64,000 nucleotides of DNA. It comes from Hypomyces perniciosus (lineage: Eukaryota > Ascomycota > Sordariomycetes > Hypocreales > Hypocreaceae). Made by a program: the position numbers and the translations under genes. Shown piece by piece: positions 10,896 through 22,501 of this stretch. The stretch's first letter is position 1, and the number at the start of each line of letters is the position of its first letter. The stretch spans positions 3,906,001 to 3,970,000 of the forward strand of contig SPDT01000003.1 of NCBI GenBank assembly GCA_008477525.1, read 5' to 3'. The notes beneath the pieces were generated by a model. That model searched no databases, was not told the origin of the DNA, and worked only from the letters and a program-made list of their open reading frames with translations.

Positions 10896-12260
10896 TTACC
10901 ACCGCCTAACCACACCCGTCATCATTGATGCCACTGACAGGCTCTCCAACTCGGCTTGGTAATAGAGAGTTCCCTCCAAGTATGATCCGTCATCACCGCG
11001 GGGTGAGTAATGGGAGTACGATTGGATCATCTTTGTTCCAGGAGGCAGCAACCCATCCGGACTTGCGTCTCCCCCCAAGGACAAGCGCTCGGCGTCTCGC
11101 TCGTCATCAAAGTCGATTATGCCGCCAACGCTGTCCTCGGCCAAACTTGGTACTGTGTCTAGCCACTTCCTCTCGTCCAAGGCACACCTAATGGCAATCT
11201 GAATCGATTCCTGATCAAAGGTGAAGTTTGGGCGGTGGAGCCGGATCTCAGAAATGAGCCGTTTGCGTGGGTAGCTGTAAATATTCTCAAAATAGTACAT
11301 AAGCTCCTTGGGACCAAGCTTAGCGTAGGTCTTGACGATGCGGCCCCAGCAGCTCTGGTCGTTCCAGCTGGCGGCAAGCGAGCGCCCTCTGTCGAATTCC
11401 TCAACCAGGGGTGGGTCATGCATTGCCTATACAGCATTGTTAGATTGGCTACGCTTTTGGTGGGCATGATAACTCACGTCGTGCTGGTTTGGATCTAGGC
11501 GCGGGCATATGTAATACAGAATGACGTCCTTGATGGTTTCCAACAAATCCATAAGCTCCAGGAGTTCACTGGTCGAGTGGTATCGCATTTGGCTTGTCCG
11601 AACGTCGTGAACATACGGCTCTGGAAGTCCCACCCGGGGCCTGGGGAAATCTCCGTGGAAATATATCCCATACAGCCACCAACGGTAGAGAGCTCTTCGA
11701 AATCTGACCTTCTCGTGTGGCCGAAGGCTGCGGCAGTTTTCTGGTTCGTGGTACCACCTCATCTGAGGAAATAGCTCTTCCCACTTCTTCACAAGTCGAC
11801 ACTTGTGAAGGATGGAATCCAGGTCATTCTCCGTTAGCGTCACGATGTTCAGCGGAATCGGTTGACAAGTGGGCTTCCGCCCAGGGACGACCTTTGTAAA
11901 CCCCTCATCAACATAATCCAACGAGGCGATTGGTGACTTGGATTGTGGTGTTAGGACATGCCCTTTGTCGCCCGGAAACCGCTTGAAGATGATGGCCCGA
12001 GGCCGATATAGCCCATTGACAACATCAATATCATCCGCAGATGCCGTATGAATCTGAAGAAGCTCATCAAAGGGGCTGAAATCCCGCCTAAGCACCGGTA
12101 TGAGAATTACTGCTTTCCTTTGCTTGAAAAGGTCGAGAAAATGCTTGTTGACTAGAGACAGCCTGAAAATAGAGCTCAAATCAAGATGCTGATAAATATC
12201 GAGAATAATTTCAATAGGGAGCCTTGATAGACAGGCAGAACTTTTTGTGGGAAACGGCAT
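10896..12260 (-). CDS. F-box domain protein
   Basis: Two exons, 12260-11478 and 11426-10896, are joined across a 51-nt phase-0 intron (GTGAGT donor, CTAAC branch, TATAG acceptor). The product is 437 residues and starts MPFPTKSSACL; the frame upstream of 12260 offers only a GTG. Residues 9-50 form an F-box (LSRLPIEIILDIYQHLDL, then IFRLSLVNKHF). The rest is a fungal-specific region rich in Trp, Tyr and Arg with no recognised repeat, so the substrate-binding part is undefined. A link to Skp1/Cullin-1 ubiquitin ligase is inferred from the F-box. Fungal genomes hold many such orphan F-box genes, and nothing in the neighbourhood indicates a target. Confidence 0.8.
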
Positions 12261-13279
12261 TATGAATTGGTCCACTCGGAGAGATTTCTTGTGTGATGAA
12301 TTGTATACTCAGTAGGGTGGTATGTCTGTTGGTGATGACCGGGTGTTTTTTCAGAGTGGAAGTGCTGATAGGGAGATGAAAGTCTGAAATGTGCCGCAGC
12401 TCGAACAGAAATCAGTCCAATAAACGATCTTTTGGCTTTCTATTCAAGTTCTGAACCGCCGTCCTCTCTAAACAGACTCTATATTCCGGTAATCACAGCG
12501 GCAGGAAAAACTACAACGAATGAGTCTCGAGCAAAGTCCAAATAGAGTTGGTGTCTTACCTTGTTAGTTTGGCATACCATTTGTGCCCAGGTTGGCAAAG
12601 CGATGATGGGTTCTTTTGCATCCGACGCGAGTTCGTCTGCCCTTGGAAGCGAATGCCGCCTTGTCAATCTCAGGGGACTCTGAGCAAGAGATGAAGAAAA
12701 CTGAACCGTAGTATCCCAACGAGTTCAAAATATCTGGAAATTTTTGGTAGTATCAGAGCTTAAGAGCTCACCGTTTGCCTCGCGGTGTCGTCACCGGAAG
12801 CGTCAAGCACTTATGCTCTACTGTCCTGCCACCCCAGCGTTGGGGCTTGAAACGATGGAAAATTTGTCATGGAAAATTGGGCGTAAAGCAATTAAAGGTT
12901 CCATTTTGAATGGTAGAACTGCTAATTTTCCATTTGCCATGCTTGGTTGAACGAGGAGAGGCAAGTGCCTTGGTGACTCAAGGTGAATGTAAGTAAGCCT
13001 GGCGTGTTCTGGATGAGTCGCGTCATCCTGCAATGGCAGCTTATCCGGACCTTTGCCGATCCTTAGAGTAAGTATTATTAGTAATCCATAACGTGTGATG
13101 CCACTTCGAACGAGTATCATCAACCAGCTTTCGATCTTTTTTTTTTGGTTATGAAGTGACTTTGTAATGTTTTCTTACGTATCACTCTAGAATCGCAACG
13201 CCCGCTCAGACAAGATAGGAATAATCTTTCAATTCAAAGTTTGATATCAGGAAACCTCTGCCATTACCCGTTTTTGTAT
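12261..13279. other. intergenic upstream of F-box gene
   Basis: About 1 kb. It includes the F-box promoter, some AT-rich sequence and a short T-run near 13137. No RNA gene or convincing reading frame is visible. Confidence 0.5.
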
Positions 13280-14268
13280 CTATGCAAACAGTGCCTTTTT
13301 GTCAAGTTCATTCTTGGCCACCTGCTGTCCGCCATTGGATCTCAGCCCAAGATCTCCCTTCTTGGATAATCGTCCCACGGTCTGTTCCGCCCTAGCGTTA
13401 TGTCTTGCAGCCTTGGCCCTCCGTACATCGGCTCTGACTTGATTGGGAGAGACGAATTCCTTGTTCTCATAAATGATCGGCCCACCAAATGAACCCTCTT
13501 GGATGACAATAGGTTGTAGCACAAACCTAGGCCCAATTTCCACCAAGTTGATGTCCGAATCTTTGCCTGGCTTAGAGTTGGCCGACTTGGATTTGTTGGT
13601 CTCCTCCTCATCATCCTCGGACTTTGTTTTCGATGGCTCGACCTCGCTAATCTGATAGTTTCGGACCCAAATCTTCCCGTCTACAACGCTGAATCCCATC
13701 ACGTGGTCGACGAATGGCTTTGATTTCCTTGCGCCTTGTGGAACACCAAAGATGTGAAGGAAAAGTTCTTTGATCACGCGGAGATGTGGCTGTTTCTCGA
13801 AAGCAGCATCGAACGACAGAAGAGGCCTCGATCCCTTCAGGCAGTTTCCGGTGAAGTGCAACTCCTCCATTGTGTGCACTGTAGCTACGTTAGCAAGCGT
13901 CTGGAAATGCTGGTGTGGGTTTTCTTACGGTTTTGAGCATGCATCTTGACTGTCGGGCCATTTGGCACCTTGCTCATCCACATATAAAGGTCCTGACCTT
14001 TTCGCGCCTCGAAGAATAGACAATTGTTGCAATTGTAAAGCTCCGAGAGTTCATTGAGCTCGCCCAGTCTCGACTTCGCATCAAACTTGGCATCCTTTCG
14101 GCTGTGTGGAAGCAGAGACGCAATGTCGTTTAGCAAGTGCCGATGCCTGTAAGTCACGCCGCGCGAACTCAGGATGAGAACACGTTGCTTGTTCTTCTTG
14201 ACACCATTGCTTGGGGCTTCTGTCTTCTTGCTGTCGCTTTTCGACAGCGACTTGTATACGGCCGCCAT
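13280..14268 (-). CDS. brx1: ribosome biogenesis protein BRX1 (Brix domain)
   Basis: Two exons, 14268-13929 and 13878-13280, are separated by a 50-nt phase-1 intron (GTAAGA donor, TGCTAAC branch, CTACAG acceptor). They encode 312 residues, close to the family's usual length. The Brix domain spans roughly residues 25-230. It begins QRVLILSSRGVTYRHRHLL, includes FFEARKGQDLYMWMSKVPNG and continues across the splice as NLHTMEELHFTGNCLKGSRP, a signature of BRX1. The C terminus is basic (VRRAKAARHNARAEQ). BRX1 is a nucleolar factor of early 60S (large ribosomal subunit) assembly that binds rRNA in pre-60S particles. The residues around the junction are diagnostic, so both the exon model and the name are well supported. 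Confidence 0.95.
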
Positions 14269-14925
14269 ATTCTGTGCTGGTGAAGATTGCCTGATGTTTG
14301 ACGATGGTGATGGATCGAATTGGTCGGCCAGCCGCCAAATTTTTTGGGAGCGCCAACCCGATAAGCCCTCCAGATCCTTATCGGATATCGGAGGGAATGA
14401 GCTAGTCTTCTTCTGTATTAGCGCCAGGCGCTTCTACCCCAGAACAAATTAGCGCCCTAATATTAGTGAGCGCTACTTCGTACGTCCAGCAAGCTTTGCA
14501 TGTGGTACGAAGTAGTAATGCTATCTATTGCCACTTGCGTACTTCGAACATGTGCAGAGAGAAATGGAGTCACAATATGTTTCATCCCGTTCAACGCACT
14601 GGTTTACAACTCATGGCTCAAGGCAGCTTTATTGCGTGCTACTTGGGACCAAAGGTCAATCATTAAGGATTCATTCAGCTACATAAGGTGAGGCTTCGTA
14701 GCGATCGTCGGACGCATCAACCCCAGATAACCATTGTGACAAAACAAGAACAAAGGAAAGTCGAAGTGTTTGCGCCCTTCTAATTTAACAAAAACGACGT
14801 ATCGAGTATCCTCATCTCCTCGGCGCTACGCCGAAGTCTCAGTATGCGACGTACATTTCAGGAACATATGATGATGATGGAGACACCCGGTGTCTCCTCC
14901 AGGTTTCGTGGGTACCGTAGATACC
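14269..14925. other. intergenic between BRX1 and Rab11
   Basis: About 650 nt. It contains the BRX1 promoter, an 11-bp perfect inverted repeat (14473-14515) and the 3' flank of the Rab11 gene. No gene is recognised. Confidence 0.6.
14473..14515. repeat. 11-bp perfect inverted repeat with 21-nt spacer
   Basis: CTACTTCGTAC at 14473-14483 is matched by GTACGAAGTAG at 14505-14515. Each arm contains the TACGAAGTA/TACTTCGTA 9-mer. It lies roughly 205-250 bp upstream of the BRX1 start codon. Confidence 0.8.
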
Positions 14926-15826
<901 letters not shown>

Positions 15827-16971
15827 GGTGGCGATCGATGTGCTGTGTAGGTATGCGGAGAGAAGTTGTTCGTGTACACCGAAAGAAGCACTTGAGATGT
15901 CGTGGATGAGTTGAGGTTGTGGATGTGGAGGGGAAGAGTGGCTGCGCGGCTCTGGCGATTGGTTAAGCCGCCAAGTCACCTGGATAAGGCTCAGGAGGTG
16001 GAATTACAGGCACCGAGGGAGTTACTTTAGGCTACCTCACGCGTACACGTGCTGTACCTAGGGGTGCTAACTCCTTAACGTGTGTTCACTTGTTTCCTCA
16101 TAGTGCGAGGCCTAATACGGCAATGTATCCTGCAGGTAGTGATCCTCTTCTCCCTTGCCTCCCTAAAAGGGAGGGAGATACTCTCACCATCAGTATTACT
16201 CTTGGTACAATACTGAAGCCCGCCGTTATGTGAGGACGGATAATCAGATTACCAGAGTACCGAGCAATTCTTGCGGGATTTTTATACTATGTACGTGTCT
16301 ATCACCCTCATGATTGGGAAATACTTGTTCCCGTCACTCCGTAATTCCCTGCCAGGTATTGCTGCCTCTTGACCAGGCAGCCAAGTGAAAAGGTCAAAGT
16401 GATGAGATCGAGAAATAATACGGAGTACTTGTAGTACCTACCATGGCAACAGTAGCGTCGGCATAGGGAGCCAGACCCATCTACTACTACTCTGAGCACA
16501 GCCTAATTAGGTAGCCCACGAGGACCTTAAGAGAAGCCAAAACACGGAGCATACCAGAAAGGCAAGGTATTAATTAGTAGTACTCCGATGGATTACTACC
16601 TAGGTACTATAGTATGTCATTCTAGGTGCTTATCCTGCAGGCAGTGCGGCACTGGAGGAAGGAGCGCACAGTGCGGGGCACTATAAAAAGCGGGATATTG
16701 CTTTAATCAAGCATCCCTACCATTTCGTCACCTATTATCTACCCAACTACAGTCATATTTGACCTACTTACGCACATCGGAAAAGACATGGCACGTTTTG
16801 AGACCCAGTGCTATTACTAGGGTTGTTTTTTCGGTCACAAAGAATGCTTTGTGACGCCTTTCCTCACGCTGATTGGATCACGTGAGATTTAATAGCTGTC
16901 GATGGCGCTGCTTGTGCTTCTCAACCTGCCAACAACCCTATCCAGCCTCCTTCCAAGCAATCATCACCACA
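15827..16971. other. divergent promoter region of rab11 and chromodomain gene
   Basis: About 1.1 kb. It contains a TACGGAGTA copy (16419-16427), several CTAGGTAC-like short repeats, a TATAAAA at 16682-16688, and ATTGG next to an E-box CACGTG (16879-16884) shortly before the chromodomain gene start. No coding sequence is recognised. Confidence 0.6.
16682..16884 (+). promoter_or_regulatory. candidate promoter elements of the chromodomain gene
   Basis: A TATAAAA lies at 16682-16688, followed downstream by an inverted CCAAT box (ATTGG) and CACGTG at 16879-16884. The E-box is about 90 nt before the ATG at 16972. The assignment is by motif only. Confidence 0.35.
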
Positions 16972-19900
16972 ATGGTAAATGGGAAAATCGACGAAGATGT
17001 CGAAGACGACATCTCAGTCACGTCAACTATCGAAGAGAGCCCGGATTCCGACCATGAGTGGCCCGTCAACAGAGTCCTAGCTGAGGGAGAGATTGATGGC
17101 GAAGTTGAGTATCTGATCGAGTGGCAAGGCTTTTCACTTGCCGAGGCAACCTGGGAGCCCAGGAGTAACCTCAAAAATGCCCTGTTGGCCGACTGGGAGA
17201 AGACAAAACAAGAGCAGAAAAACGGCCTGGTTCCAAAGTTCAAGATTAGTGAGTGGCGAGAGGCGTCCATTCAGGCTTTTCAAGCCAAGGTCGCCCGTCA
17301 TGAACGTCGAAACCGTAAAAGAGCCCGGCTGGGCCTAAAAGAGAGTGTTTGGCAATCATCATTCAAGGACCTGATTCAAGATCTTGACAATCATCCCCAA
17401 GAACGAGAGGAGCAAGACGAAAACACAGTGAAAACGAAGAAGCGCCAAGACTTGATGAAGGACGGTGAGGCAACAAGCAATACAGCAGGAGGTTCACCAA
17501 GGAAAACAAATATCCGAGATACAGTGCCAGCATCTCCACCAAAATCTCCAACTATTCAAAAAAAGAGGAAGCCCGAATCAGATAAACACCCTTTGCCAGG
17601 CGTTCCCCTGCGCTCGGCGTCATACTCTGGCTCGGCGGGAAGTCAGAAAGATGGCGGGAACGTGCTAAGGAGGCGATCTATTGATCAGGTTGTTCAATCT
17701 AAATCTGCATTTGAAAGCACCGAGGGAGCGAGACGGGAGTCTACCAGCAATGCGTCATCAAGCAATCATCCAGAGCGTGACGCTCAAGAGCAGTCTGAGC
17801 AGCCCAGACCAGACTTGTCCAAACATTCGATCTCTGAGAAAAACTCCACCATGGGGCTCACAAATGTGTTTGCGGCAGGCCGTGTTCGTAAAGGAAAGCC
17901 AACACTACGGGAAGCCGCCTTAGATCCGAACAAGCAACCCAAGCTATTGAACTCACACCTGCAAAGACTTTTGGAGCTTCGCCGCCGAGATAGAGAGGGC
18001 GCTGTAGCACCAGCGCAGAGACCAACGGCACTTTTCTCCTTGGATCAGAGCAATCCCAAGATTGTGCGACGGGACGAGCCTGTATCGCCTGGTGAGCCCA
18101 CGTCGCTTGGTGACACTGCACTGCTTGACGAATCTGTAGCGGTTGATAAGCCTGTGTCACTTGACGAGCCGGGAGGAAACGGGGCAGAAACGGAGCAACC
18201 TAAGCCCAAGAATAAGAGGAGAGCTGTTCATTGGGACGATGATCCAATGGAACTAGACCCAGAGGAAAGCCTGTTTGTTTCTGAGAAGCTTCCATTCCCG
18301 ACCAAGGACCTCTCGAATGTAGGCCACTCCCAGACTGACGCCTTGGAGGTATCAAAGCCCTCTGAGCCTGAAAAGCCCCCTGAACCAGCAAAGCCCTCTT
18401 CTATTCTCAAGAGAATATCTCTTATCGAATACAAAGCTCAATCGACTCGCCATACCCTGAAGAAAGAATGCCAGTTCGGACACAACACGCAAACCATCAC
18501 ACTATCATTCAGCGGAATGCCTCTCGACCAAGACTCGTGGTTGTCCACGTTCATGCTTCATAATTGCCTTGTGTTTTCGCATACCTGTATTGCTCAGGAT
18601 TTTGTGTCCCAGGCTCAACATGGTGGCCCGCTAGTGGTTCGGAGTTTATCTGAAGGGCGTATTTCCTCAGCGACCGATACAGCCATTCTACGGACTTTGG
18701 CAGATCGATTAGGACTTGGGTCATTAGGCTTACTGTGTCACACTGAGGATTATTGTGTGTTGTTATTCCCATCTGACTGCAAGGACTGGGGGCCCGAGAA
18801 GCTGTGCAGCGACGCAAATTCGACACAGTATCCCCTAAGATATTCTATCTTCAAACCCAACCCCTCCTTCGAGACCTCAAGGCTCGCTGCCATCCCAAAC
18901 TCGATCATGCCAAACCGACAGGGTGGAGATGTAGGATTGCACTCTAGGCCATTCGAACGCATCTTTGGTCCCAAGTATGAAGCCCTAATTCCCCCAGGGA
19001 TCACAGATAAGGCAGCCAAACACCACTTCTTCCTTGCTTTCCCACTTCTGGCCATACACGAGGCCGCTGTGTTATCTCGGTGGCTAAGGTGTTCGCATCC
19101 CGACTGTGATATTAGGACCAGCCACTCTGAGGGCCATTGGTCAAGTTTCATGAAGGGGTCACACGGGGTTGTTATTATTCACGAGGATGCCATCTGGGCC
19201 ATCCGAATGTTTCCGAACTTAGGCAGCTTGCTGCATGGATCAAGTTCAAACTTCAAGTTCTGGGTGTTTACGCGATCGCATCGGCCGGTATCGTTGTTTG
19301 ACTCCATAGACGCCCCAATTCCTGGCGTTGGAGACATCCATTTACACCGGGTCTTCAACCGTAGGCCAGCCATCTTGCTGACGCCCAGCTTTCTTGTGTC
19401 TCAACCAGAGCAAGCCTACAACATGATGAAGTACGTCTTCCAGAATTATTCCAAGCATGCCGAAATCAACCGTAGGGGCAAGCTGGTTGTTTGTTCCAGG
19501 TTCGGTGAGTGGTTATTTGATTTGGCAATGGAACAAATTAAATTGCGCGAGAACCGTTCAATAACAGTAACAAGCAGTGAGCTGAAACAAATGGGCCTTT
19601 CTGGGAAGGCATTGGAAGCTCGGTTGAAGACCTGGAATCTGTTTCGACAGCTTGCTGCGGAGTCAATAGACGAAGAGTCTACCTGTCTGGTTTTTGCTCC
19701 AGAATCATTAGACGGCAACGATGAGCAAAGCTTGGTCAACTGGTTCGGATACTGGTCTATCATGAACATGGACGAGTTCCGCAAGTTCACTGTCCTAGGC
19801 TCAAGCAACTCGGGCGTGAGACGACTATCAAGAGTGCTTCAACCGCCAAACTATAAGAGACCCATGATCAGCGATCCCAATGAATTATACCCAGCACCTG

Positions 19901-20976
19901 ACCCCTCAAACCAGCCTGATCTCGGTACCGCAACATTACCTGTAGGACCCCGCCCAATCCGAGACGATGACGCTTCAGAAATTATCAATCGTTTACGAAT
20001 GGTCTCTGATAAAAGTCAAGCACTGAAGTGGTGCCCTGTATCGTTATACTGGTTCCCAATGGCGTACTGGCATTGTGATATGCCATACCGACTTGGAGAT
20101 ATAACATCCAAGTATACCTCATATCCCCAGTGGTTGAAGTTCTTCCGGAACGATTTTGCAAACTCTGCGACGCGAAATAAATCGCCCTATAACACATTTG
20201 CAGCGTTCTTCTATACTGTTGAAGCGAAGTGGGATCCGTCGATTACATTAACGAATCCTCGTCGGCATCCATGGGTCGCTTTTTATCGCGCTGTAAACCC
20301 ACATATTCGACCATGGAAATGCATTGAGCTGTTCATCTGGGACCTTGGCCACCTTGAAAAGATTAACAAGGGCAAAAAGCTATGTTATGACGACCTCCCA
20401 CAGGCACAGCAAGAGCTCATACGGCATTTTCAAGACCCATCAAAAAGCCCATTGCCTCTCGAAAAAGTCTGGGTTGGTGCATTTAGTGCTCCGCAGACCA
20501 ACGAGGTCAGTCCCCTGGAGATTACGTTGCGTTGGCTGGATGATGCAATGGGGAATGTTAGAAACTGGATTCCTGCACCAGCGAAACAACTAGCTGCCAG
20601 GGGATGGAGTCTTGTTGCTTCTGAAAAGATGATGGAAGAACACGATGTGGACGATGTAAACGATGCAGCACTAACCGCGGACGCGATGGATATAGACACA
20701 CCTGTCAAAGTTAATGACCCAACGGCCTTGAAGATGATTTTCCATCCGCCGCGTGGGAATATCCAAAAGGGGTATACCAAATGTAGGAACCTACTCCACC
20801 AGCGAGCGATGGAAGCAGAAGCCAAACGGGAAAAGACCTTCGATTACACTTACCGACCAACGTTGGAGTGGTATAGGGAACAGATTGATGAAGGGCGAGG
20901 ATTTGGGCACATCAAAGTTGCAAGTTGGGAGGAAATCTTTGCGCTCTACAAGATTGAGGACCCTGAGAAGATATGA
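16972..20976 (+). CDS. large chromodomain protein
   Basis: Single exon, 1334 residues, ATG 16972 (ACAATGG context). A chromodomain occupies about residues 30-80: EWPVNRVLAEGEIDGEVEYL, then IEWQGFSLAEATWEP. The three positions that form the methyl-lysine cage are aromatic (W30, W51, F54), which supports binding of methylated histone tails. Residues 100-520 are disordered and basic or Ser/Pro-rich, with short repeats around DEPVS/DKPVS. From about 530 onward the protein is ordered, with hydrophobic strands such as SHGVVIIHEDAIWAIRMFP and RRPAILLTPSFLVS, resembling fungal heterochromatin proteins rather than an HP1 of normal size. It may be a functional partner of HDA1, since Neurospora HDA-1 works with a chromodomain protein (CDP-2). 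That link is inference. Confidence 0.85.
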   Translation: MVNGKIDEDVEDDISVTSTIEESPDSDHEWPVNRVLAEGEIDGEVEYLIEWQGFSLAEATWEPRSNLKNALLADWEKTKQEQKNGLVPKFKISEWREASIQAFQAKVARHERRNRKRARLGLKESVWQSSFKDLIQDLDNHPQEREEQDENTVKTKKRQDLMKDGEATSNTAGGSPRKTNIRDTVPASPPKSPTIQKKRKPESDKHPLPGVPLRSASYSGSAGSQKDGGNVLRRRSIDQVVQSKSAFESTEGARRESTSNASSSNHPERDAQEQSEQPRPDLSKHSISEKNSTMGLTNVFAAGRVRKGKPTLREAALDPNKQPKLLNSHLQRLLELRRRDREGAVAPAQRPTALFSLDQSNPKIVRRDEPVSPGEPTSLGDTALLDESVAVDKPVSLDEPGGNGAETEQPKPKNKRRAVHWDDDPMELDPEESLFVSEKLPFPTKDLSNVGHSQTDALEVSKPSEPEKPPEPAKPSSILKRISLIEYKAQSTRHTLKKECQFGHNTQTITLSFSGMPLDQDSWLSTFMLHNCLVFSHTCIAQDFVSQAQHGGPLVVRSLSEGRISSATDTAILRTLADRLGLGSLGLLCHTEDYCVLLFPSDCKDWGPEKLCSDANSTQYPLRYSIFKPNPSFETSRLAAIPNSIMPNRQGGDVGLHSRPFERIFGPKYEALIPPGITDKAAKHHFFLAFPLLAIHEAAVLSRWLRCSHPDCDIRTSHSEGHWSSFMKGSHGVVIIHEDAIWAIRMFPNLGSLLHGSSSNFKFWVFTRSHRPVSLFDSIDAPIPGVGDIHLHRVFNRRPAILLTPSFLVSQPEQAYNMMKYVFQNYSKHAEINRRGKLVVCSRFGEWLFDLAMEQIKLRENRSITVTSSELKQMGLSGKALEARLKTWNLFRQLAAESIDEESTCLVFAPESLDGNDEQSLVNWFGYWSIMNMDEFRKFTVLGSSNSGVRRLSRVLQPPNYKRPMISDPNELYPAPDPSNQPDLGTATLPVGPRPIRDDDASEIINRLRMVSDKSQALKWCPVSLYWFPMAYWHCDMPYRLGDITSKYTSYPQWLKFFRNDFANSATRNKSPYNTFAAFFYTVEAKWDPSITLTNPRRHPWVAFYRAVNPHIRPWKCIELFIWDLGHLEKINKGKKLCYDDLPQAQQELIRHFQDPSKSPLPLEKVWVGAFSAPQTNEVSPLEITLRWLDDAMGNVRNWIPAPAKQLAARGWSLVASEKMMEEHDVDDVNDAALTADAMDIDTPVKVNDPTALKMIFHPPRGNIQKGYTKCRNLLHQRAMEAEAKREKTFDYTYRPTLEWYREQIDEGRGFGHIKVASWEEIFALYKIEDPEKI

Positions 20977-21330
20977 GGACAGAAACAGCCTAGCTCTAGA
21001 TCTTGAGATGATATCCTGCTAGTTGAGGTTGGACGACGCATCCGATATCTCGTAGATCAAGGAATGGCGTAGGAATTGGCTGAAGAATGGCAAACAACGC
21101 ATAGGGAGGAGTACTGGACACATTGAACCATGTAATATTAATCTGACCGTTATACAAGACATGTGGCATTGTCATCATAATTATAATAAGCAGCAAAAAC
21201 TAGGCGATGACTGGCATTTCCTGTGACCAAACTCCTATGATTCCTCCAACTGTAAAATTATAGCTTTCCTTCTCTTCGACTTTTCCATCGCGGTGGCTGT
21301 TGGATAATTCAAGGTCACCTCACCTCTATA
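20977..21330. other. short convergent intergenic region
   Basis: About 350 nt between the 3' ends of the chromodomain gene and the peroxin gene. It is AT-rich, with no motif recognised. Confidence 0.6.
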
Positions 21331-22501
21331 TTACCTCGTGGAGGCAGGGAAGTTCCGTGTGCTCAACAAAACACCCTTGATTCTCCTGATATTGTCTCTG
21401 ACCTTTCGAATTTCATCCTCCGGCTCAGATCGGTTCAACTTGCCGTACATATCCAAGTCCCCGCGGCCGCCATACGTCATACCATCCAGGTCATCCCGGA
21501 AAACATCCAACAGTGTCTTAACATCCTGAAGACCACTGCTCTGCGTCCGAAAGTCATCCTTGAGTCCTGATAGGGATTTCGACAGCTTTGAGAGGCGATC
21601 TGCCTGCTTCTTGTGTTCGGACTCGGTGGATGCTGGGCTGGTAAGTGTGGAAGGGCTCGTGGGGAGGGATGTCTGGGTGCCGATGTCGCGGTGGAACATC
21701 TCGGAAGGATCATCCACGTCGCTCGCATCGTCTGGACCAGTGGAACCGGCAGTCTTGTATGTGGGAACGACAGAGACAGTCTTCTCGAGCTTGGAAACAA
21801 TAGTGTCGAGCTTCTTTGACGTTGTCTCGTGGAGGTCGGCGCGCGCATCGGTGAGGCTGTCGACCATTGGGGCGACGACGTATTTGCTCGTGCCGTAGAG
21901 AAGAGTAGATAGACCGGCGAAGGCATAAAGTGTATTGAAAAGGCCATCGGTCGTGACCAATGGGGGTGGTCGTTGTGGCTTAGTGAGGAACTCAGGGTAT
22001 GTGACGACGGGAGGTCGGTCGCTTCCTTTCAGGACCGAAGCAGGGGCATCGTGAGCCGTGGGCAATGCTCGTGAGTGTAGAACCGAAGATGACTGCGAAA
22101 CTAGAGGCTGCTCTTTGTTCTGGATCTGTCAATGTTAGCTTTGCGTCATGAAGATGAGGAGCGCGGTTGCGACAGCAGCCTACCTCGGATACTGGTGATG
22201 CTGGTTCTGGCTCTGGGGCTGCGACCTCCCCTACTGTTGTCTCCTCTGGCTCGCCCAGGAGTGTCTGGATATCGTCCGCTCCAATGCCTTTGGACTTGAG
22301 AAACTCGACCTTCTTTTCTCGGGAGGATGCCTTGACCTCATCGTCATCAAGGAATCGTCGCGCGACTTCGAGCTTGTCTTCTTCAACTTCTTCTGCTTCT
22401 TCTGGTTTCTGGGATGATTCGGCCGTTTGGCTGTCCTCTGATGCGGTGCGCTGCCATTCGGGCACGCCAGAGGACGTTTGGTTTTCTTCCGGGTCGCTCA
22501 T
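21331..22501 (-). CDS. Pex14-family peroxin (Pex14 or Pex14/17)
   Basis: Two exons, 22501-22184 and 22125-21331, are joined across a 58-nt phase-0 intron (GTAGGC donor, GCTAAC branch, GACAG acceptor), giving 370 residues. After a polar start, residues 42-85 form a Pex14 N-terminal-like helical module (EVARRFLDDDEV, then EKKVEFLKSKGIG and IQTLL), the part that binds cargo receptors of the peroxisomal matrix import machinery. A hydrophobic segment near residues 155-175 (LYAFAGLSTLLYG) is a likely membrane anchor and is followed by amphipathic coiled-coil sequence. Canonical Pex14 has a stronger FxxxR consensus than is visible here, so the filamentous-fungal Pex14/17 paralogue is a good alternative. 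Expected location is the peroxisomal or Woronin-body membrane. Confidence 0.75.

Noticed and set aside
17576..17584. ATCAGATAA match inside the chromodomain gene
   Set aside because: Exact match to the iron-GATA consensus, but within a coding exon and isolated, so treated as chance.
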